A stretch of DNA of 64,000 bases from Wohlfahrtiimonas sp. G9077 (GCF_002252155.1 NZ_NEFD01000002.1:124001-188000), one strand, 5' to 3'. Shown: positions 47,343 through 55,970, counted from the first letter of the stretch. Made by a program: numbers and translations. Notes: generated by a model not told the origin, from the sequence alone.

Positions 47343-48734
47343 TTAACGTTGTTTTGCATCGCTTGCAAGGCGCTCGATCACGTAATTGATCTTTTGGCGA
47401 ATGTCGCGCTCTGCCGCTTCACACAAAGCTTCTTGGCTCATGAATTGGCCATTGGTGTAACCTTTGATGTGGGCGGGGACATTGCCGCTATACTGTACGC
47501 GGGTTTGTTGATTGCGAAGATCAGTGCTCACGGTTTGTTGATCATTGATGAGCCCACGACTTTCAATGGTGGCGCGAATGGTGAATTCTTGGGCGCGGCT
47601 TGTGGTGGTGCGATTGTAACGCCACTCTTTGCCGGTTTGATCCACATAGCTTTCAATTTGATTGTCTTGATTGTTTTGTTGCTCGCGATAATCCATGGTG
47701 TAATTGATGGTGATCATCCAATCAGGATTTGCGCCATACGTAAAACCATCGCCTTTGACGGTGTTTTGAATCATCTGTCCGAGTTGATCAGAAACACGAT
47801 TGCCATAAAAGCCGCATTGCGCATTGCCAGAATAGGCATTGATGCGGTAATTGTAGCGCACGGTGCCAAGGTTGCGATATTGCTTCGCTAAGCCTTCGCT
47901 GCCTTGATAATCGCCATAGGGTTGGTAAATGTCCGCAGCTTCTTGGTAAGCTTTGGCCATTTGACGGTAACCGGCCTTTTTGCCATAGCTTGATTGCTCA
48001 ATGGCTTTGGCTTGCATGATGGCTTGATCCGCCCGTGCTTTGCGCCATTTTTGATCATTGGTGCGAAAACGCTGACTGGCATCTTTATAGTTGCCATGGG
48101 CTTGATAAGCGGTCAATGCTTCTTTAAACGCTTCACTGGCCGCTTGATAATTTTGCTCGCGCTCCAGCATTAAACCACGTGCATAAGCATCTTTGGCCAC
48201 CGATTGATCATAAGACAATTGATATTTTTCAGCGAGTTTTTGAATGTTTTTATAATTGGCTAAAGCTGCGCCGCGGCCATACACTTGGGCGCGCTTTTGG
48301 TCGGCCGCTTGATCATTTCCGGTGATGGATTGACCCCAATCATAATAGATTTTAGCCAATTGGTTTTTAAGTTCTGTTGTGTTGTAGCGCTCATTAAAGC
48401 TTGCAAATTCTGTGCGATAAAAACCTTGATCAAGAAGTGTGCGCGCTTTGAGTAACAGTTCTAAACGGCGGGTTTTTTGCTCAAAGGAGATTTGTGGCAT
48501 TTGTTCAATCTGTTCAATGGATTGATTCACAAGTGTCACCCAGCGCTGTTTGGTGCTTGCAGATGGATAGGATTGGCGTTGATTGAGATCTTTGGTGATC
48601 GCTTCAATGGAGCCAATGTAATTGCGTTGCTTAAAGAGGGCTTCGGCGTCGTTAGAGGCACAGCCTGCCAAAATCAAAGCCGCTAAAATGGGCGTGCATA
48701 ACGCCTTAAACGTGCGTTGTGTCGAAGTGTTCAT
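47343..48734 (-). CDS. large lipoprotein with TPR-like helices, function unknown
   Basis: 463-residue lipoprotein: signal peptide with lipobox L-A-G-C, lipidated C25, followed by ASNDAEALFK. Residues 30-300 are helical with many Ala/Tyr/Gln, resembling degenerate tetratricopeptide units (EQNYQAASEAFKEALTAYQAHGNYKDA, MAKAYQEAADIYQPYGDYQGSEG). The C-terminal part (about 310-440) is beta-rich and contains two to three cysteines, ending in a helical tail. TGAGGTGATGA precedes the ATG. I do not recognise a named family; a role in the outer-membrane-facing periplasm is likely from the Ser/Ala after the Cys, but unproven. Confidence 0.75.
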   Translation of the reverse strand: MNTSTQRTFKALCTPILAALILAGCASNDAEALFKQRNYIGSIEAITKDLNQRQSYPSASTKQRWVTLVNQSIEQIEQMPQISFEQKTRRLELLLKARTLLDQGFYRTEFASFNERYNTTELKNQLAKIYYDWGQSITGNDQAADQKRAQVYGRGAALANYKNIQKLAEKYQLSYDQSVAKDAYARGLMLEREQNYQAASEAFKEALTAYQAHGNYKDASQRFRTNDQKWRKARADQAIMQAKAIEQSSYGKKAGYRQMAKAYQEAADIYQPYGDYQGSEGLAKQYRNLGTVRYNYRINAYSGNAQCGFYGNRVSDQLGQMIQNTVKGDGFTYGANPDWMITINYTMDYREQQNNQDNQIESYVDQTGKEWRYNRTTTSRAQEFTIRATIESRGLINDQQTVSTDLRNQQTRVQYSGNVPAHIKGYTNGQFMSQEALCEAAERDIRQKINYVIERLASDAKQR

Positions 48735-48820
48735 TCATCACCTCAGATTGCATGAAAGATTGGGCGCACATTTTATGCCATTTTTTGGGTGCGAGAAATC
48801 TTTTTATGCAAAATTCATGT

Positions 48821-48846
48821 AAAAAAAAGAGCAACCAAGTTGCTCT
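48821..48846 (-). terminator. terminator of the 48858-49253 gene
   Basis: AGAGCAAC-CAA-GTTGCTCT hairpin; on the minus strand followed by eight T. Confidence 0.85.
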
Positions 48847-48857
48847 AATGGAATGAT

Positions 48858-49253
48858 TTATGGGCATTTTGTGTTGATGAACTCTGTTGTCTGTTCACCG
48901 CGGCGGCATTTGTAGGCATGCTCAACGCCGTCAACGGACCAACCGTGCTCATTTTTATGGACAAAGTAGGTGTTTTGCGTGGCTTCTACAGCATCATCGG
49001 CAAGATTGCTTTGGGTGATTGTGATGATCGCTTCGGTGGGATTTTCCACAGCATTGATGCTTTGTGTGATGCCAAGGCCAGAAAGCTCTGTTTGCTCATG
49101 AATGGGATTGAGATTGAGCACCGCTAAGAGTGGCGTTTTTGCAGCGTGGATTTCAACCGGAGCAAGATTTTTATCTTGATAAGCAATGTCTTCTGCGTTG
49201 GCTTGGGCAATGATGCTTGATAAGCAAAGTGTGAGCAATAAATATTTTTTCAT
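48858..49253 (-). CDS. small secreted protein, unknown function
   Basis: 131 residues with a signal peptide (MKKYLLLTLCLSSIIAQANA). The mature protein has two cysteines near its C-terminus, in AYKCRRGEQTTEFINTKCP, probably a disulfide. The middle is beta-prone (GWSVDGVEH). AAGGAG precedes the ATG. Divergent from the HdeA-type gene, from which it is separated by 166 bp of A+T-rich DNA, so the two may share regulation. Confidence 0.75.
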   Translation of the reverse strand: MKKYLLLTLCLSSIIAQANAEDIAYQDKNLAPVEIHAAKTPLLAVLNLNPIHEQTELSGLGITQSINAVENPTEAIITITQSNLADDAVEATQNTYFVHKNEHGWSVDGVEHAYKCRRGEQTTEFINTKCP

Positions 49254-49295
49254 GTCAGCTCCTTAGGCTTGGTCAATACAATATTGAAATGGATA

Positions 49296-49304
49296 TGCTA
49301 TAGT
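49296..49304 (+). promoter_or_regulatory. extended -10-like element upstream of hdeA
   Basis: TGCTATAGT, in the very A+T-rich divergent spacer. A repeated TATTGAAAT appears at about 49282 and 49380. Confidence 0.35.
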
Positions 49305-49419
49305 AAATACATATAATATTACTGTTTTATTTAATCAAAAACATAATATTATATTTTAAATGTTTTCTTGTCAGTATAGTATTGAAATTGAACAATCGAT
49401 AACAATAAAAGGAGCTCGC

Positions 49420-49785
49420 ATGAAAAAATTAGTCTTATTAACGGCTGCACTTTCCATCGTTGGTTTGGCAACGGCCAATGCCGAAACCCCTAAAGTTAAA
49501 CCGAATAAACCTTTGTTTGAATGGACGTGTGCTGACTTTTTAGAAGTGAAAACAGATTATCGTCCTGTGGCGGTTGCTGTTGTGGACATGCTCAATAAAC
49601 AGGGCAAAATTGAAGATGCCATTTTAGATTTAGAAGGCATTGAAAACATCTCTTCACAAGTGCGTACAGTGTGCGAGAGCGATCCTGATGTGCCATTTGC
49701 ATTGACGCTCAAAGAGATTGCAGATTCCCAAGCAATCATGGCAGAGCGTCAAGCAAAAGAAGCAGCGCAAGCCCCCGCAAAATAA
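49420..49785 (+). CDS. hdeA: HdeA-type acid-stress periplasmic chaperone
   Basis: 121-residue exported protein. The ATG at 49420 has AAGGAG 7 bp upstream. Signal peptide 1-21 (MKKLVLLTAALSIVGLATANA). The mature sequence FEWTCADFLEVKTDYRPVAVAV and AILDLEGIENISSQVRTVCESD is clearly of the HdeA family; its cysteines C37 and C85 are 48 residues apart, exactly as C18 and C66 of mature E. coli HdeA. Such proteins unfold at pH below about 3 and hold periplasmic proteins soluble. A C-terminal Ala/Gln/Glu extension (about 105-121) is extra. No hdeB or hdeD nearby. Confidence 0.9.
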   Translation: MKKLVLLTAALSIVGLATANAETPKVKPNKPLFEWTCADFLEVKTDYRPVAVAVVDMLNKQGKIEDAILDLEGIENISSQVRTVCESDPDVPFALTLKEIADSQAIMAERQAKEAAQAPAK

Positions 49786-49811
49786 TTGATCATTCTTAAA
49801 TGCATGATGCC

Positions 49812-49845
49812 ACACCTTCATCAGTCATTGATGAAGGTGTTTTTG
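49812..49845 (+). terminator. terminator of hdeA
   Basis: 12-bp perfect stem ACACCTTCATCA / TGATGAAGGTGT, loop GTCAT, followed by TTTTG. Confidence 0.88.
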
Positions 49846-49872
49846 TCTGTGCATCAAGAGGATGTTTTAAGG

Positions 49873-49881
49873 TGCTATACT
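49873..49881 (+). promoter_or_regulatory. extended -10 upstream of the Ntn hydrolase gene
   Basis: TGCTATACT about 35 bp before the start, in a spacer that also holds the hdeA terminator. Confidence 0.5.
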
Positions 49882-49915
49882 CAAAGCATTGGCATTGACT
49901 TTATAAGGTGATTGT

Positions 49916-50995
49916 ATGAAAAAATTTTCTCATCGTTTAGTGGCCACCGCACTTTTAGCGGCGAGTTTAACGGCAACTTTTTCCCATGCTTGTACGCGCG
50001 CAGTGTTTTTAGGTGACAATGATCGCATCATCACTGGTCGATCCATGGATTGGAAAGTGGATGTGGGCACCAATTTATGGATTTTGCCCAAAGGCATTCA
50101 TCAACATGGGGGTGCAGGTCCGAACTCGATTGAATGGACATCGAAATATGGCAGCGTGATTGCCTCAGGTTTTGACATTGCCACCACAGATGGCGTCAAT
50201 GAAAAGGGTTTGGTGGCCAATATGTTGTGGCTTGTGGAATCTGAATACCCAACGCCCACAGACGATAAAAAATTGCTCTCCATTTCCGCTTGGGCACAAT
50301 ATGTGCTCGATAACTTCGCCACCGTTGAAGAAGCCGTCAATGCATTGGCAAAAGAAGAGTTTATTGTGGTGACGGACAATGTGCCCGGTGAAGATCGTAA
50401 GGCAACGCTGCATCTCTCCATTTCAGATGCCACGGGCGACAGCGCCATCATTGAATACATCGAAGGCAAGCAAGTGATTCATCACAATCGTGCTTATCAA
50501 GTGATGACCAATTCTCCAACCTTTGAGAAACAATTGGCACTCAACACTTATTGGCAACAAATTGGCGGCACAGTGATGTTGCCGGGCACCAATCGTGCAG
50601 CGGATCGCTTTGCGCGTGCATCGTTTTACATCAATGCCATTCCCAAAGATCAAGACATGCGCACATCGGTTGCGAGCGTCTTTAGTGTAATCCGTAACGT
50701 TTCTGTGCCTTATGGCTTGAATACAGAAAATGAGCCAAACATCTCGTCGACCCGTTGGCGCTCTGTGGTGGATCAAAAATCATTGGTGTATTTCTTTGAA
50801 TCAGCCTTAACGCCAAACACATTTTGGGTGGATTTAAAACAAGTGGATTTCAGTGAAGCAACGGGGAAAGTTAAAAAGTTGGATTTGGGGAAAAATCAAA
50901 TGAATATCTTCTCAGGCGATGCCACGGGCGAGTTTAAAGATGCTAAACTTTTCAAATTTTTAGGCATCAATGAAGGACTCAAGCAGCATGATTAA
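49916..50995 (+). CDS. periplasmic choloylglycine hydrolase/penicillin V acylase-family enzyme
   Basis: Linear amide C-N hydrolase with an N-terminal cysteine nucleophile. A 25-residue signal peptide (MKKFSHRLVATALLAASLTATFSHA) cuts directly before C26, exposing the nucleophile as CTRAVFLGDNDRIITGRSMDW, so maturation is coupled to export. Other family features are VNEKGLVANMLWL and YQVMTNSPTFEKQL (catalytic Asn region). Known Gram-negative members hydrolyse penicillin V or acyl homoserine lactones and some bile salts; which substrate applies is not readable. AAGGTG precedes the ATG, and the next gene overlaps by 8 bp. Confidence 0.9.
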   Translation: MKKFSHRLVATALLAASLTATFSHACTRAVFLGDNDRIITGRSMDWKVDVGTNLWILPKGIHQHGGAGPNSIEWTSKYGSVIASGFDIATTDGVNEKGLVANMLWLVESEYPTPTDDKKLLSISAWAQYVLDNFATVEEAVNALAKEEFIVVTDNVPGEDRKATLHLSISDATGDSAIIEYIEGKQVIHHNRAYQVMTNSPTFEKQLALNTYWQQIGGTVMLPGTNRAADRFARASFYINAIPKDQDMRTSVASVFSVIRNVSVPYGLNTENEPNISSTRWRSVVDQKSLVYFFESALTPNTFWVDLKQVDFSEATGKVKKLDLGKNQMNIFSGDATGEFKDAKLFKFLGINEGLKQHD

Positions 50996-51758
50996 ACAGT
51001 GGTTATGCATTGCATTATGCAGTGTGAGCATTGCGGCGGCGGACATCAACATTCCGCCCGCTGCCCTCAATGAAATTGCGGGCAAAATTTATCGCAATGA
51101 AACGGGCGGCAAGCGTGAGAATTTAGTGGTTTGGAACAATGGAGAGAATTTTCCATCGCTTGGGATAGGGCATTTCATTTGGTACAAATACAATGAACCT
51201 GAGCGCTTTGAAGAGAGTTTTCCGGCGCTTGTGACATTTTATAAAACTAAAAACATCGAGCTGCCATGGATTTTACGCATGTATCGTTATGCACCTTGGA
51301 AAACGCAAGCCGAGTTTTTAAATGCAAAACACAATGATCCGGCCTTTAAGGATTTAGAAAACTTTTTGTACAACACGCAAGCGGTACAAATTGAGTTCAT
51401 TGCCGAGCGCCTTAATGCATCATTGCCCAAAATTTTAGCGGCAACTTCGCAAAAAAAACGGGTTAAAGAGAATTTTAATCGCTTATTGAATACGCCAAGC
51501 GGCTTATATGCGCTCATTGATTACATCAATTTTAAAGGCGAAGGCATCAATCAAAATGAGCGTTATCAAGGACAAGGCTGGGGATTGTTGCAAGTGTTGG
51601 AAACCATGGATCCTAACGTTGCCCAAAAAGATTTGATGCAGAGCTTTAGAACGGCGGCGAAAACGGTCATGAGTAACCGCGTGAAAAATGCCCCTAAAGA
51701 GCGCAATGAAGAAAGATGGTTGGCCGGTTGGCACAATCGAATTGATACATATCAATGA
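50988..51758 (+). CDS. exported lysozyme-like conserved protein
   Basis: 256 residues from the ATG at 50988 (MIKQWLCIALCSVSIAAA, a signal peptide), with AAGGA about 10 bp upstream; an in-frame ATG at 50970 lies before the ribosome site. The motif IYRNETGGKRENLVVWNNGENFPSLGIGHFIWY looks like a lysozyme-type active-site region with a Glu and a Ser/Leu-Gly-Ile-Gly-His element, followed by GQGWGLLQVLETM. I would class it as a putative peptidoglycan-active protein, but did not place it in a named glycosidase family. Coupled to the preceding Ntn hydrolase by overlap. Confidence 0.7.
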   Translation: MIKQWLCIALCSVSIAAADINIPPAALNEIAGKIYRNETGGKRENLVVWNNGENFPSLGIGHFIWYKYNEPERFEESFPALVTFYKTKNIELPWILRMYRYAPWKTQAEFLNAKHNDPAFKDLENFLYNTQAVQIEFIAERLNASLPKILAATSQKKRVKENFNRLLNTPSGLYALIDYINFKGEGINQNERYQGQGWGLLQVLETMDPNVAQKDLMQSFRTAAKTVMSNRVKNAPKERNEERWLAGWHNRIDTYQ

Positions 51759-51801
51759 TTCTACTGTATAATTTCTGAATTATTCAGTACTACATTTTTG
51801 C

Positions 51802-52665
51802 ATGGATCATTACACCTCTACTTTTTGTACACAAATTGCACCCATTTGGCGCATGATTCAGCAGCATTCGCGCATTGTCATCACAATGGTGATGCTGCCT
51901 TTGATTATTTTAGGCTACGGTTTGCCGTATTTATTGACCATTAACCTGCCAAAAAGTGCGCGGGTTGATGTAATTCAGGAACGTCCGCGCGCTTTAATGC
52001 AAGTGGACATGAGCCGCTTTTTTGGTTTAACGGGCGCGCTTCGCATGCTGCATGGGCATGATTTAGAGATTGCCCATAACACTTTAGATAACATCCAATA
52101 TCGCCACTCATTGCGCCGCACAAAGCGCCAAATCATGACGCGCTATTTGGTCAATAATTATGGCATTGATGAGAAAAATGCCCGCATTTTAGTGCGAAGC
52201 GCCCAAAAAGCAGCATGGGCAAATCAGCTTGATTTAGAGTTTTTGCTTGCCATTATCTTTGTGGAATCCACGTATAATCCTGCTGCGAAAAGCAATAAAG
52301 GCGCCATTGGCCTCATGCAAGTGACGCCAAAGTGGCACTTAGATAAAATCAGCCAATATGGCGATGTGGATGTGTTGTATGACATTCCCACAAACATTGA
52401 GATTGGCACGGCGATTTTGGTGGAATATCTTAAAAAAGAGGGCAACATTCGGGCGGCACTCCATCGTTACAATGGCAGCAAAGATGATGCCACGTTTAAA
52501 TATTCAAATCGTGTGTTTGATAAATATGTCGCCCTTAAAAAACGCACGTATCTAGAGAATGTGCGCCTGTTTCTTAACTTTGACATTGTGAAGTCGATGG
52601 ACGCGTGTGCAATTGGCGATAGCGATCTGGTGTTGTGCCAGAGAGCGCCTGAAACATCGCGATGA
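51802..52665 (+). CDS. membrane-anchored lytic transglycosylase (SLT domain)
   Basis: 287 residues with a single membrane helix at about 26-47 and a periplasmic catalytic domain. Catalytic E155 in LLAIIFVESTYNPAAKSNKGAIGLMQVTPKWH is the classical SLT (family 1) site; RYNGSKDDATFKYSNRVF continues the fold. It cleaves the glycan chain to 1,6-anhydro-MurNAc. No ribosome site is visible upstream. It is the third envelope gene in a row and overlaps the convergent AraC gene by 92 bp. Confidence 0.92.
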   Translation: MDHYTSTFCTQIAPIWRMIQQHSRIVITMVMLPLIILGYGLPYLLTINLPKSARVDVIQERPRALMQVDMSRFFGLTGALRMLHGHDLEIAHNTLDNIQYRHSLRRTKRQIMTRYLVNNYGIDEKNARILVRSAQKAAWANQLDLEFLLAIIFVESTYNPAAKSNKGAIGLMQVTPKWHLDKISQYGDVDVLYDIPTNIEIGTAILVEYLKKEGNIRAALHRYNGSKDDATFKYSNRVFDKYVALKKRTYLENVRLFLNFDIVKSMDACAIGDSDLVLCQRAPETSR

Positions 52666-53377
52666 AACTTGAGGCGGAACGATAACCCACTTTAAAGGCG
52701 ATCTCCTCAATGGTTTCGCCTTGTTCAAGCAAAGCGGTGCCATGAATAAAACGCAACCGCTGACACCACTCATTAAAACTCATGCCAAGCTCCTTTTGAA
52801 AATGGCGCGCGAGCGTGCGCTCGGTGCTAAAGACTTTGTGTGCCCACTCTTTTAGGGTCAAACGATTGTCGGGGGATTGTTCTAGCGCCGTTAAAATGGG
52901 CTTTAACAGACGATGCTCTGAAGTTGGCAGATACGTGTGCCCAATCATGGCGCCTTGTAATTCATCAATCAAAACTTGGGCTTTGCGCTGATCTTGCGGC
53001 GTGGTTGGCATCTGTATTTTGGCATCAAAATAGTGATCGACAATGCCAAGGGCAATGTCACTGAATTTTAACAGGGAAGGGTGATCGGTTAAAAATTCAG
53101 AAGCTTGCATCGATAAATTGATGGCTCGAAAGCGCGTTGGCTGATGGCTATGGCAAGCGTGTGTACAAGCCGGCGGAATCCAAATGGCAAAGCCAGGCGG
53201 TGCAATGAAGCGCTCGCCTGCCACTTCAAGAGTGATGACACCACATTTGACGAAAATGATCTGTCCCCAATTGTGCTCATGCGGGAGATATTCACTCGCT
53301 TCATTGATGGCTTCGTCGGCAAGGGCAAGGAGTTGATCGGGGTGAAATTCAGTTGGGCGCATGCAGAGTTGTTTCAT
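52574..53377 (-). CDS. AraC-family regulator
   Basis: About 267 residues from the ATG at 53377; the frame begins with a TTG at 53410. An N-terminal cupin effector domain (EHNWGQIIFVKCGVITLEVAGERFIAPPGFAIWIPPACTHACH) is followed by the AraC HTH pair (about 165-255): LKEWAHKVFSTERTLARHFQKELGMSFNEWCQRLR and EIAFKVGYRSASSFIAMFQALSGTTPDRYR. It is divergent from the EamA transporter by 106 bp and is the most likely regulator of it. The last 92 bp overlap the transglycosylase. Confidence 0.88.
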   Translation of the reverse strand: MKQLCMRPTEFHPDQLLALADEAINEASEYLPHEHNWGQIIFVKCGVITLEVAGERFIAPPGFAIWIPPACTHACHSHQPTRFRAINLSMQASEFLTDHPSLLKFSDIALGIVDHYFDAKIQMPTTPQDQRKAQVLIDELQGAMIGHTYLPTSEHRLLKPILTALEQSPDNRLTLKEWAHKVFSTERTLARHFQKELGMSFNEWCQRLRFIHGTALLEQGETIEEIAFKVGYRSASSFIAMFQALSGTTPDRYRQLHTRPSTSQCQS

Positions 53378-53483
53378 GGGTTTTGATGGATTGTCAGAAA
53401 AGTGGATCAAGATGTCTGATTACCATTATATACTTTATATCTGACAATCTATACTCTCAGACCCCGAATGAATGGAGGAAACT

Positions 53484-54410
53484 ATGAATTGGGCTGCAAT
53501 GCTGTATCCATTAGTTGCGGTAATGATCTGGGCGATGAATGCGGTCGTCAATAAATTGTCTGCGGGCGTCATTGAGCCTGCGGCCATCTCGTTTTATCGT
53601 TGGGTGTTGGCTTTTTTGATTCTGACACCTTTTTGTATTGTGGGCACATGGCGCAACTGGCAACAGTTAAAGCCATTGCTTTGGAAGTTTGCTGTGCTTG
53701 GTTTTCTTGGCATGGCGGTGTATCAATGCTTAGCGTATTACGCGGCGTACACCATTTCCGCCACGATGATTGGAATATTCCTTTCCTTGACACCACTACT
53801 CACCATCATTTTGAGTTTACTTATCCTACGTACGCCATTGACTGTCGGATTGTTGGTGGGTAGTGGGTTGTCTTTTTTTGGAATCACTTGGTTAATCAGC
53901 GGGGGCAACCCGGCCATTTTATTGGACATTGGCATTGGCAAAGGTGAATTGATGATGCTGATTGCCGCCTCTGCCTATGCGCTTTATGGCGTTTTGACAA
54001 TGAAGTGGAAGATTCAAGCACAAGTATCGACATGGCAATCCCTCTATTGGCAGGTGATTTTTGGCGTGTTGATTTTAGTGCCGCTGTTTGTGATGACGGA
54101 CAATGTTGCCATCACGCGTGAGAATGTGAATTTGATTTTATTTGCCGGCATTCCGGCTTCCATCATCGCTCCATTTTTATGGTTACAAGGTGTGGCGCGT
54201 TTAGGTGCGAGCAAAACATCGCTCTTTATGAACTTATCACCACTCTTTACGGCAATCATTTCGATTCTGTTTTTGCATGAAAACCTTGAGCCTTATCACA
54301 TCATTGGCGGGGCGATCTGTTTGATCGGTGTGATCATTGCCCAACGTGTCAATAAAGTGGTGAGCTTAGAAACACTGCGTAAGCGCGCAAATAAAAAAGC
54401 TTTTGAGTAA
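53484..54410 (+). CDS. EamA/DMT-family transporter
   Basis: Inner-membrane exporter of about 308 residues with ten helices in two EamA halves; SFYRWVLAFLIL and KTSLFMNLSPLFTAIISILFLHENLEPYHIIGG are the paired repeats. The ATG at 53484 follows GGAGGAAACT exactly; an ATG at 53472 lies within that ribosome site. Family members export amino acids or metabolites; the divergent AraC regulator suggests an inducible exporter. Its stop TAA is the loop of the following terminator. Confidence 0.88.
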   Translation: MNWAAMLYPLVAVMIWAMNAVVNKLSAGVIEPAAISFYRWVLAFLILTPFCIVGTWRNWQQLKPLLWKFAVLGFLGMAVYQCLAYYAAYTISATMIGIFLSLTPLLTIILSLLILRTPLTVGLLVGSGLSFFGITWLISGGNPAILLDIGIGKGELMMLIAASAYALYGVLTMKWKIQAQVSTWQSLYWQVIFGVLILVPLFVMTDNVAITRENVNLILFAGIPASIIAPFLWLQGVARLGASKTSLFMNLSPLFTAIISILFLHENLEPYHIIGGAICLIGVIIAQRVNKVVSLETLRKRANKKAFE

Positions 54411-54422
54411 CTCAAAAGCTTT
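54396..54422 (-). terminator. terminator of the YkvI-like gene, overlapping the EamA stop
   Basis: AAAGCTTTTGAG-TAA-CTCAAAAGCTTT, a perfect 12-bp stem whose loop is the TAA of the EamA gene. The minus strand continues with TTTATTTG, so it mainly terminates the convergent gene. Confidence 0.75.
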
Positions 54423-54446
54423 CTAAAACAGCAGTCACTGAGACTT

Positions 54447-55541
54447 TTATGCAATCGGCGCATCCGCAACATTGCAATGAGGATATTCAGTGGCTTTTTC
54501 TTTTTTGATTTTAAAGGGCGCGATCACTAAGATGGCGATCAACAATAAGCCTAAGTAACCGATCAATGGGTAGAAGTACGCCACTAAACCTGTAAAGCCT
54601 GCAAAGCTTGCCACAAAGCCCACTAAACCTGTCGCCCCTGCAAACATATATGAGCGCTTCGTTTGCATGGTGGTAAAGCGCGCCACAAATGCATAGTACA
54701 TGGCAACGCCCGTGTTGTAGATCATGCCGAATAACACAATCGTCATCATGATGCCCAATGTTGGGGATAAATCTTGGATGATTTTTAATAAAGGTAAGCC
54801 CACATCTTTGACATCATGGATGTTTAAGAAGATGGCGTAATGAGCCACCACAATCAATGCACCGATCAATAAGCCACCGATTAAACCGCCCCATGTGGCA
54901 ATTTTTTCGTTCTTTTCACTGCCGCCCATCACAAGTGCCATGCCTGCACCCACCGCGACGTTAAAGGAAACGTAGTTAATGGCAGCGATGAACCAGTTTG
55001 GCAATGAGCTTTTCACGGAGGTTGCCACAGGCTCTAACTCTTCAATGGTGGCGTGATGTGTAAATAAGCTATACACGCAGATGATGGCAAGCGCGATGAT
55101 TAAAAATGGTGTGATCGCACCAATCAATGCAATCACGCGGTTGATTGGCAATAGAACTGTGGCAACCACCATGATGGTCATCAATAAGCTGCCTAACCAA
55201 GCGGGTATGTCATATTGTTGATTGAGCATGCTGCCTGCGCCGGCCACCATCACAACGCCCACACCAAAGAGTGTGAAGATGATGATGTAATCCACCGCTG
55301 TGCCTAAGAATTTACCGCTTAATTTGTAGATGGCTTCATCGTGCGAGGCTGTTTGTAAGCGGCTGCCCATTTTCATGAGCATCATGCCCAAATAGGCAAA
55401 TAAACCTGTAGAGACGGCTGCACCAAATGTGCCCCATGTGCCAAAGCTTGTAAAATATTGCAAGATCTCTTGGCCAGATGCGAAGCCTGCACCAACGATC
55501 ACGCCCACAAAGGCGAACGCCATTTGTATAATCTTAAACAT
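54447..55541 (-). CDS. YkvI-family membrane protein (APC superfamily-like)
   Basis: 364 residues, almost entirely hydrophobic with about ten membrane helices: starts MFKIIQMAFAFVGVIVGAGFASGQEILQYF, the typical YkvI signature (GAGFASGQE), and ends in a charged tail. The family is related to amino-acid permeases but has no proven substrate. GGAGGAG precedes the ATG. Convergent with EamA and divergent from the MFS symporter across a 429-bp A+T-rich spacer. Confidence 0.85.
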   Translation of the reverse strand: MFKIIQMAFAFVGVIVGAGFASGQEILQYFTSFGTWGTFGAAVSTGLFAYLGMMLMKMGSRLQTASHDEAIYKLSGKFLGTAVDYIIIFTLFGVGVVMVAGAGSMLNQQYDIPAWLGSLLMTIMVVATVLLPINRVIALIGAITPFLIIALAIICVYSLFTHHATIEELEPVATSVKSSLPNWFIAAINYVSFNVAVGAGMALVMGGSEKNEKIATWGGLIGGLLIGALIVVAHYAIFLNIHDVKDVGLPLLKIIQDLSPTLGIMMTIVLFGMIYNTGVAMYYAFVARFTTMQTKRSYMFAGATGLVGFVASFAGFTGLVAYFYPLIGYLGLLLIAILVIAPFKIKKEKATEYPHCNVADAPIA

Positions 55542-55970
55542 GAAACTCTCCTCCAGTCGAATGATACAACCATTTATTATTTTGGTAGTTGTTTTGTAGA
55601 TATTTAAAGCACATTTTTTTGTTCATTACAAATTTGTTGAGCTTTTCAAGCATCAATGCGCCATAAATAACCAGTATGCAACATACAATACAATGGATTT
55701 TTGAATTAATCTAGGGTTGAAACGATAATTTTGTAATATTTTTGTAGATCAATATTGATAAATAGATCAATGTATTTAGCGCTGTTTATGCAGTGAATAA
55801 CGCTAAAACATTTTGATTTTGATGGAAAAATTCACAGTGCCAGATAAAAAAGCACAAAAGACAAAATATTCTCAAGCAAGCCTTGAATTTTGTAAAAATT
55901 TATAGGAATAATGAGGATCGATTTGAGATCGAGTTAATAATTAATGAATTACGATTAGGAAAAATACAGT
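55542..55970. other. 429-bp A+T-rich divergent spacer without a gene
   Basis: No coding frame is convincing. Notable parts: ATCAATATTGAT (55748-55759), a 12-bp palindrome, with TAGATCAAT repeated at 55745-55753 and 55763-55771 (18-bp period); TTTAGCG (55775-55781) and CGCTAAA (55801-55807), a 7-bp inverted repeat; and GTATG-CAA-CATAC (55674-55686). AGGAAAA lies before the MFS start. Likely a bidirectional promoter region with regulator sites. Confidence 0.45.
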
